This document shows positions 44,201 to 53,200 of a stretch of DNA of 64,000 bases, piece by piece. The notes under the pieces are model-generated. The model ran no database searches. It saw only the letters and a list, made by a program, of their open reading frames with translations, and had not been told where the DNA came from. The translations under genes and the position numbers were made by a program. The DNA is from Adiantum capillus-veneris (lineage: Eukaryota > Streptophyta > Polypodiopsida > Polypodiales > Pteridaceae): NCBI GenBank assembly GCA_014529385.2, contig CM043944.1, positions 73,151,884 through 73,215,883 on the forward strand. The letters are read 5' to 3'. The stretch's first letter is position 1. Each line of letters starts with the position of its first letter.

Positions 44201-47200
44201 AAGGAAGAGACATAGAATCTGAATTCCTTGGGTGCAAACATTTCATCTTTTCATGAGTAATCCGCATACATCCGTGCTCATTCATGAGTGAATCGTGCTC
44301 ATCGTACAATATGTCATGCCTATGAAAAGGGATCACATAAGGACGGTGACTAAAATACAAGAAAGCATTACGGATGAAACAATCGAACAATGCATGCTGA
44401 CTAATCATTGGTACACATAATACTTCCTGTGGGGGTTCTTTGGACCTCGACTCGAGAGCCAAGATCCGGTTCTTCGTGATCTATCGAATCTGCAATGAGG
44501 TTAGCTTCACTAGACAAAGTATCAACTAAACCATCATCCGTGTGAACAATCACATCTTTATCATGCAAATCATCATGCTCGTGAATAATTACATCTTGAT
44601 CATGCAAATCATCATGCTCGTGAATAATTACATATTGATCATCCAAATCATCATGCTTATCATTATCATGCAAATCATGTGTGTCATGCTTTAGAAAAGA
44701 AGAGACTGAGAGAGTCTCGTTCTCCGGATTCTTGTCAATCTGCGCCTGCACACTAGAAAAGAGTCGGAACAACTCTTGCATGTGTTGGGCTCTCTGTTCT
44801 TCACGCTCTTTGCGCTTGTGATCCAATTCTGCAATTCTTTCTTCAGCCGCTAAGCATGCTTGCTCGCGCTCACGCTCTATGATTGTCATTCTTTCTTTGT
44901 ATTTACGCTCTATGGCTGCCATGCTTTCTGCTTGTCTTGCTTCGCACTCGCGCTCCAAGGCGCCGCGTTGCGCTTCTTGTTGTAACTTTTCCTTGTCCAT
45001 CATCGTCTTGACCAAGCCTCCATAGGATTTGGTGCAATCCTTGGCGTAGATGGGGAAGGGGGAGGGTCAAGAAAACCTCCTGGTGGGGAAAATTCTTCTT
45101 CGCCACTGCCATGCTCATCACCTCCATGCGAAGTATCTATTCCGCTTCGTGTGATGACCATACAGTGAAGTCTTGGGTTCTTAAGTTCATGAGGAACTTG
45201 GGTTCTTGTGGGTCTTGGGTTCTTGGGTTCTTGAGGTTCTTGAGTTCTTGAGGTTCTTGAGGTTCTTCTTTAGCTTGCAATCTGTGCTAGAGAAGGATCT
45301 TCTCTTTACCCGAGCTCTTCTCTTTCTCGCGGGCGCACCCCTTGGCGGCCTTGCGCTCACACCAAGGTTGCTTTTTCCCACCTCACGTCGATTGGCTGGC
45401 CGCTAAGTGCACGGTCCGCTCTCAATGAGTGAAAAGAGAGACAAGGGGAGGCTGGACAAGCCCTTCTTTCTTGGGTTTCCTGTCACTCTTCAAAAACACG
45501 ATTAGGAATCAGCACGCCCAAGTGGACTTGGGTTACATGCGACCGCAACAAGCAAAAAAAAATCTTGTGGTTCTTGTGGTTCTTTCCTTCAAGGATACAG
45601 AACACTACCAAAGCTCTGATACCAATGTAAGGTGCAGAGGAAGTGAATGTTGAACTTTGCTCAAGATGAGTGCTCCGAACTGTGCTCAAGGTTCCTTTTA
45701 CTTACGGAAGCGAGAGCCTTCCGTTCCTTTAGTGAGAGAGTGCAAGTGATTACAAACAAAGTGGTAAACACTGTGAATGAAGGTGCTGAGACTGAGAGAC
45801 AGAGAGAGAAGAATACGACACCAGAATGTTGTCAAACCCTCCTCCGAAGGCTCCACTCTCTATGGTGAGAGCGGTCTACTATTGATTGCACAAATCTCTA
45901 CAATGCTTGGACTTGCCGACAACGTTGACAACCATGAGGATGATGACGAGACAGGCTGAAATCTGAAAACGCTAGTGGCTGAAATCTGCAAATCTTTATT
46001 TGCTGAATTCTGACTCTATGTCGGTGATGATGTCGATGGCGACGATGCGACGACGATGCACTGAAAATGCAGATGTTGAAATCTGCCTTTTCCTGGCTGA
46101 AACTGCAAACTACGCTAGGTCTGACCATGTGGCGAGGATCTGCTGCGGGAAGGTGAGATCTGCAAGGTTCAGGACTCTGACTGCGGTGTCTGACTGCTGA
46201 AAACTGAAAAAACTGATGATATTCGGGGTCTTATCGCGATGAATCTGCAAAACGCTGGTAGGTCATGCTGATACAAAAACGCTAGCGCTGAATTTCGTCT
46301 TGATGCAAAAACGCTAGGGGATTTGCTGGTCCTGCTGTCGCCAAGCTGCTGCATTGCAAACACGCTGGCTTGGGAATGGCTGAAAAATGCTAGGTCTGCA
46401 GTGTGCAAAACTCTAGGATTTGCTGGGCGGGATCTTGCTGAGAAGGTGCCTGTTGAACAAGGGTGTTCCTGCTGCCTCTTCTGCTAGAAAGTGCTAGCGC
46501 TAGGTTTCTTATGTACTTGCTTATCAAAATTGCCCTACCCAGTTCCCAACAAAAGTCACTTAAAAATAATAAGTGAAAAATGGCTAAAATAGGGAAAATA
46601 GGTCTATTCACTTAAAAAATGCTCTTGATGGGTTCTGATAGAAATCTGATGATCATGCTGTGTGCAACCAGAGGATATGCATCTACTCTAATTGCCTAGA
46701 CATGCACGGTCTGCGAACAGACTCACAAAAATGCGAGAACAGTTCTTTAGCTAGGCTAATTGAACTGAAGTGAACTGAACCCATGTCATGAAGTAGCTTG
46801 TCCACGTACACATAGGGTTAGATATGGACGTGACAACGCATGTATGTCAGTTGCTACTGATTCTCATGTGGTACTTTGATAGTGGTGCTACAAAGCACAT
46901 TACCTCTCATCGTGAGTTGTTTACCTCCTTTGAGGATGTCCTTCATGGAAATACAATCACTTGTGCCAACAATGCCTCTTATCCGGTCAAGGGAGTTGGA
47001 AAGATTGTGCCGACTGTTGCGAATGGCAGTTGTTTCACACTTGTTGATGCACTATATATACCCCAGATCAAGAAGAACCTTTTGTCTATATCTACGCTAG
47101 CTACACTTTGGTCTTGTTGTGAAATTGGTGGATGACAGATGTACAGTTCATTAAGCTCACTTTGTATGACAAGTGTATGAAGAATTTTGCAAATGCAGTT

Positions 47201-50200
47201 GTGGATTCAAAGTTTCTGATGCAAAGCTTTGGCATGCACGTTTTGGGTATATGAATTTTGTCAATTTGCTACCTTTGGAGAAATCTGATATGGTTGCTTC
47301 TTTGCCGCCTATTGAAGCATTTGTGAAGCATGTTTGTGAAGGCTGTATTTTGGGTAAAACGTTCGAAGTTTCCAAAGGATGGTTCAGTAAGGGCTACATA
47401 CAGGTTGCAGTTTGTGCATAGTGATGTTTGTGGACCCATGCAACTCCGTCCTTGGGTAATTACCGTTTCTTCGTGACTTTCATTGATGATTACTCCAGGT
47501 ATGCATGGGTGTATCCGCTTAAAGCTAAGTCCGAAGTGTTCATGTGCTTCAAGCAATTTCTAGCTATGGTTGAAAATGTCTCTAAATGTACTATGGGCAC
47601 CCTCTGTTTAGACCGAGGGGGGGAGTTTATGTCTCATGAGTTTAATGCATTTCTCGCTAGTCATGGGATAAAACACCAATATACAATGCCGTATACACCT
47701 CAACAAAATTTTGTTGCTGAAAGGAAAAGCAGATCGCTTAGGGAGATGGAACGATGTATGATCAAGAGTCAAGCTTTGCCACATTCGTTTTGGCTTGAGG
47801 CCATCATGTGTGCTACATATGTATTTAATAGGTGTCCTACGACAGCTTTGCAGTCTATGACTCCATGTGAACCATGGCATGACAGAAAGCCATCTATTAA
47901 TCACATGCGTGTTTGGTTGTTTGGCTTATGCGTTGGTGCCACAAACTTAGCGCAAAAAATTGGATGATAAGGCTATCAAATGCATTTTTGTTGGTTATAG
48001 TATTGCGAGCAAAGGTTACAGGTTATACCATCCACAAACGAAGCGTATCTTGGTTTCACATGATGTTGTGTTTGTGGAAGATTCTGTTCAGCCTTTGCTC
48101 TCACATAGTGGAGACAATAATGTAAGCTCACAGGACATTTATGACAGTTTGTTGCCTCTTTTCAGTGGTGGAAACTTGAATGTAAATTTCAATGTATCGG
48201 GGTTTCTGAAAACCACCCAAGTCACAGATGTGGTCACTGGCGTAGAAGCGATCTATCCGAGATAGATTCGCTCCTCCCTCTCTGCGGTCCGAGGGAGAAA
48301 AGGCCAAGTTTTCTGGGAGCCTCACAAAGCCAGAGTGCTGCCAAACATCTGAAACCGTTATACAAAGCCTCTCCCAAGCTATCAACTCAGCCCCGTGCAC
48401 AGGAGCATGGCTACCTCCAATCTTGTCAGAGGGTCCTCCAGCATGTTGAAGTCACCCCCAATGCACCATTGCTCTGCATGCGGCAAAGACTCTACAATGT
48501 GAGACTAAAACTTTGCACGTGCACTTGCCACATTGGGCGCAAAGATGTTCAGGAAGCAGGCAGCCCTGAACCTGCATAGTAATCCACTGAGCCCTGCCAG
48601 GCACAATAATACCTTTGTCCACAGTGGCCTGCTGCCAAGAGTCCGCAATAGTCATACATATCCCTCCCTGGATACCACTAGGTCCAAATGCAGCTGACCA
48701 AAAGGGCTCATATCTACCACACAAAAGCTGACCACATCGTCTAATGCGGCTCTCACAAAGATGATCTTGCAACATAAGAAGATCAATCTCTCCGCCCACA
48801 AGGCATCGCTGAAGCTCCTGATGCAATCGACCCCGTTGACGCTGAAACTAGGGCCCATGCAATCCCTGCACATTCCATGAGACAATCCTCATGGAGAACA
48901 AGAAAGAACCGATGCTGCAATATCAACTAACTGCTCTATCTTCGAGGCTGGCTTCGATGGGCAATAATCCGCATCCGAGCGTCCTCGAGATAGGCGTGAC
49001 TGCAAAGACTGTCTAGCCCAAGCCGAGGAAGAGCATGCAGTACGCAGGGCAACCTCCTCTGTCCAGGAGTCCTCATGTATGTATACATAGCATGGTAGGC
49101 TTTGTGTGTCAGTAAAGAAATGTACCAAAATGTGTCTACATCTTGCGGAGTCTGGAGGTGTCACTAAGAACTTGGCCAACTGCCACAAAGTCTGTATTAG
49201 GTCTGTAACCCCTAGGTCTCCCGTGTGTTGAGAGAACTTGAGAGCTTGTGCCTGCAGCCAATCCATCATTGAATCTAGAGTCCACTCAGAGTGGTCCTTG
49301 TCACATAAGGGAAAAGAAAAGCCAACCGCTGTGTCCATGGCCTCTATCCCTCTAGCTGTAAGGAAGAGTACATGAACTCTGAAACAAGCTGCTTCCAAGT
49401 GTGGTGAAGAGTCGTCGAGAAATCGTGTAAAGTCGTAGGCAAAAAAGTCCCACCTACGACGAATGTTGAAGCTCGTAGCAGTCCACGAGGAACTACTGAA
49501 AAGGGAGACGTCTGCACCAAAAGGGGGGATTGCCCAGGCCAGGAAGAGCATGCCGTACGTTGGGCAACCTCCTCTGTCCAGGAGTCCTCATGTATGTATA
49601 CATAGCGTGGTAGGCTCTGTGTGTCAATAAAGAAATGTACCACAATGTGTCTACATCTTGCCGAGTCTGGAGGTGTCACTAAGAACTTGGCCAACTGCCA
49701 CAAAGTCTGTATTAGGTCTGTAACCCCTAGGTCTCCTGTGTGGTGAGAGAACTTAAGGGTTTGTGCCTGCAGCCAATCCATCATTGCATCTAGAGTCCAC
49801 TCAGACTGGTCCTTGCCACATAAGGGAAAAGAAAAGCCAACTGTTGTGTCCATGGCCTCTCTGTAAGGAAGAGTACATGAAATTTGAAACAAGCTGCTTC
49901 CAAGTCTGGCGAAGAGTCATCGAGAAATCATGTGAAGTCGTAGGCAAAAAAGTCCCACCTACGACGAATGTCGAAGCTCGTAGCAGTCCAGGAGGAACTG
50001 CTGAAAAGGGAGACGTCTGCACCAAAAGGGGGGATCGCAAGAAAGGCTGTCCCTCTCTCGCCAAGCGACTCTTGGCAAAAGCGTTGCCAAGAGATCTCCT
50101 AGTAGTCGAGGAAGATCTTGCCGCATGGGTCGGCAGCGGGGTAGGAGCAGGAGGAGAAGTGGAAGTAGTGGGGCTAGTGGGTGGGGAAGGAGGAGGAGGG

Positions 50201-53200
50201 GGGGGGGGGGGGGAGGGGGGTGTGTGCTGGTGGGATGGGAGTAGGAGGGGAGGAGGATGGAGGTGGGGGAGGGGAGGAGGGATTGTCAGTGGTGAGGCTG
50301 AGGTGGAGGGTGGAACTAGGGCCTCGTCCTGTTGAAGAGGATCAAAACGGTTCCCTATGGGAACCCACTGCTGCTGGCTTGGAGCTTGGCGACCACCTGG
50401 AGCGCCACGCTGACGTGGTGTCAGCCCTCTTGTGCCTGGACCCTAGGTTCTGAGGGTGTCAGCCCTCCGGTGCCTGGACCCTGTGTCTCTGCCTGCTAAT
50501 GCTGGCCACCCTTAGGAGGCTGGGCTGAGTTTGAGGGGAAGGTCGGGGCCTCCTCCGCGGACAGGTCTTCGCAAGATGGCCCATCTGTCGACAAAGAAGC
50601 ACTGATTCGGGAGGCCCGAATACTCCACACTCTGGCGGAGCCAACCACCACTCACCTGAGGTAGTAGAATGACCTTCAGGAGGGTGTGGGTGTCCCGAAC
50701 CAGAACGTGTACTGAGGGTATGCCAGCTGCCTTGGCAGCTATAGAGGCTGCCGTATGAGTTGTCTCCAGGACAATCCCAATCTCTGAGCCAATCCTGCAT
50801 AGAAGCGGAAGGTACTCTCCTCAGGCCGGGTAAGCAAACTGAGATGGGAAGGTCTACCTCCTCGACAAGAATATCGGTGGCTGGGTCGAAACCATGGCGC
50901 CAGTGTCGAAAATGAGTTCGAGCTGCTCGGATGGCCAGAGGGGACACCATCTCGGGGGTCTCAAACTCTATCTGGCAATAGCCACGGCCGAGAAGCTGAA
51001 CGTCGAGGATCTTGCCCACCTCTGCTAAAAGGCAGGCCTGGAGGAGATCACACATCTCTCCTCTGCTAGGTCGGGTGCCGATGATCTTGCAGGTGACGGA
51101 AGTCGCCTGGAGGCGCTCCACCTCTACTGCGAGGCTCGCTTGCTCGGTCAGCGAAAGAGCAAGTCGGATGGTGGGCTCTGAGAAACTCCGGCGAGTAGAG
51201 TCCCAAAAAACACCACTGACGAGGCTAAATAGAGCGAGGCCTGAAGAGAGGGGGGGGGGCAATGGAAGGTGCACAAAGGGGGGTGGAGGGGACGGCGGGC
51301 TGAGGAGCTAAGGGGAGGCGGGCTGGGGGAAGCAGCGCTGAGGTAGGAAGCAGCGGGGCAGGGCAGCGCGGGCTGTGGGGAGGGCAGTGCGAAGAGGGTG
51401 AGGGTGGGTGAGCACAGCAGGCAGCGAGCGCTGGTTAACCAAATATCAGTTCTGTATTCCTATTTCTCACTTGTTCAAGTTTTAGTCAAGTAAGCTGCTT
51501 TAACATATTTTGCTTATGCCTTTTCTAAAAGCAATTTTAAGAGTATAATTGTTTATTTTATCTAGTTTTGTTTAGTAGCAAATAAAGTGCCTCTTTTCTT
51601 GTTTTCTTACGTCCCTTGCTTTTGTATTTTTGTGTGTGTTTTATCCCCTCTTTTAATTCACAAGTTCAGACTAATCTGACCTTCTGAAGGTATATATATA
51701 GAATATCGTGCTGAAATAGAAGTTGTTAACAAATTAAAGTGGCTGAATCGCTATTGTTTAGGATTTTTTTATGTATGCTGCAGAGAAATTCTTATGTTAT
51801 CAATGTATATATATACCATTCACTATTGAGAGCAGGTCTTTAAAGGGTTTTTTGTTTTCTTATATGTTTTCTCTTGCACACTAGGCCTGTAATTTTGAAC
51901 CTTGTAAGATTGTGAGAAAATTTGCAGGTACTTTTAGGAATGCCATTTTTGTGGCTTTATCCTTGGGATTACTTGTCAAAGGCATTTGATCTTGGTCGTG
52001 TCTTCATACACTTCTGGTGAGTATATTTCTCTTATGTAGCTTAATGATTGCATGAGGTATTCTATGTCTTATTGATTTTTTCTGTCTAAGTTCCCAATTA
52101 GGAAGACACAAACTCAATGATCGATGCCTAGACTTTTCTATTCAAGAAGTGTCAGGCATTGTCTTTCATCCACCTATTTTCTCAGAACAATTGTAGGCAT
52201 TGCCTTTCATGTAGCTATCTTTCTGAAACATTTGTAGTGCTGGATGTTATTACTTGAATGCTTGTCCCTTGTGAAAAATCAGCAATCAAAACATCTCATG
52301 GATGTTTCGATGCTCTTGTGCGAAACCAAGCATATTTGGGGCTGCACAGACATTGTGTAAGCATGCGTTGATTTTGTTGATTCAAAAAGCTGCACTTCAA
52401 ATGCCAACTTCTGCATACTTTCCTCATAAATGGATCACTATACTTTCTGGTTATTGTGAAACCAAAGGAAAATGTAATTGAATGCTGAACACACTGCACA
52501 TGAATAAATTACCATTTGAAGAATGCATGCATATATATATGTATGTTATGGTGGCTATGTGAATGAAATTTGTTCAGTTGTTTTAGAAGCTGTTTTCTTA
52601 TGCAGGTCTGTTAACTTCAAATTTGTTCCAGAGGCTATTTTTGTCTCGAAGGGTTTTGCTCTAGTGTTATTGGTCGTCCATTTAAGTTTGCTAGTGCTGT
52701 TTGCGCATTGCAAATGGTGCAAGTAAGTGCCTTTTACCTTCCATATTTATAATCTTTCCTAATTATGAGTGGTTTTGATAGTGAAAAGGATATGCTCTTT
52801 TTTCCGGTTGGTGCACATTTTCACCTTAGTATAGGGGCGCCTTAGTAAATGTTCTCTATTTCTTTGATTGCCACGGCACAAGCTTGTCAAATGATCTTTT
52901 GAGTGTAATCCGAGTGTAAGATGAGACAAACCTACTTTTCTTTAAGTGGTGGGGCGAGAGTCTTTATGCACTTTTCATTTGTCCTTGTTTGGCCTAGACC
53001 CACAACACCTACATGGAGGCTTTTGCTCACTGTAAACTCTACTTCTACTGTAGTGAGATAGATGAAATGTTTAATAGATTATTGTTTTCTTCAGAGCTTT
53101 TCACTGCCTGTTTGTGTCAAGCAGTGTGCATAGGTTTTGTCACCATATAGGTCTTTTTACAAGACCAAATGCTCAAGTATTTAAGCTGTGGCATGGTTGC

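Larger units (their letters stand above)
42490..46835 (-). mobile_element. Element G: non-autonomous large LTR element (LARD-like) without pol
   Basis: The LTRs are 42490-43671 and 45626-46835 (TGTAAGGTGCAG ... ACGTGACA). The exact duplication ACGCA lies at 42485-42489 and 46836-46840. A PBS of initiator Met type (ctctgataccaat) abuts 45626, and a polypurine complement (tctcctccttttc) abuts 43671. The 1954-bp interior has a gag-like coiled-coil ORF and a second unrecognised ORF region on the - strand. I find no protease, RT, RNase H or integrase. It must be moved by another element's enzymes. Confidence 0.9.
40817..48200 (+). mobile_element. Copia F: same family as E, + strand, 3' half lost, split by element G
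   Basis: The 5' LTR 40817-41045 is followed by the PBS attggtattagagcag. Gag starts at 41400, and protease, GAG-pre-integrase and integrase follow after the G insertion (46841-48200). RT, RNase H and the 3' LTR are absent because the LINE sequence begins near 48200. The first LTR base pair TG is TA here. Multiple stops and frameshifts show it is older than E. Confidence 0.88.
48203..51435 (-). mobile_element. Plant L1-type LINE, 5' half only
   Basis: On the - strand a C-rich 5' leader (51435-51275) is followed by ORF1 with a DUF4283-like domain and zinc knuckle. After that come a duplicated middle region and the start of ORF2 (APE endonuclease). RT and the 3' end are missing; sequence stops near 48203 against copia F. 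LINEs are normally 5'-truncated, so loss of the 3' half points to a later deletion that also removed the copia F 3' half. Confidence 0.82.

Noticed and set aside
50098-50453. Glycine-rich ORFs on the + strand
   Set aside because: They are compositional artefacts of the G-rich LINE linker read on the wrong strand.
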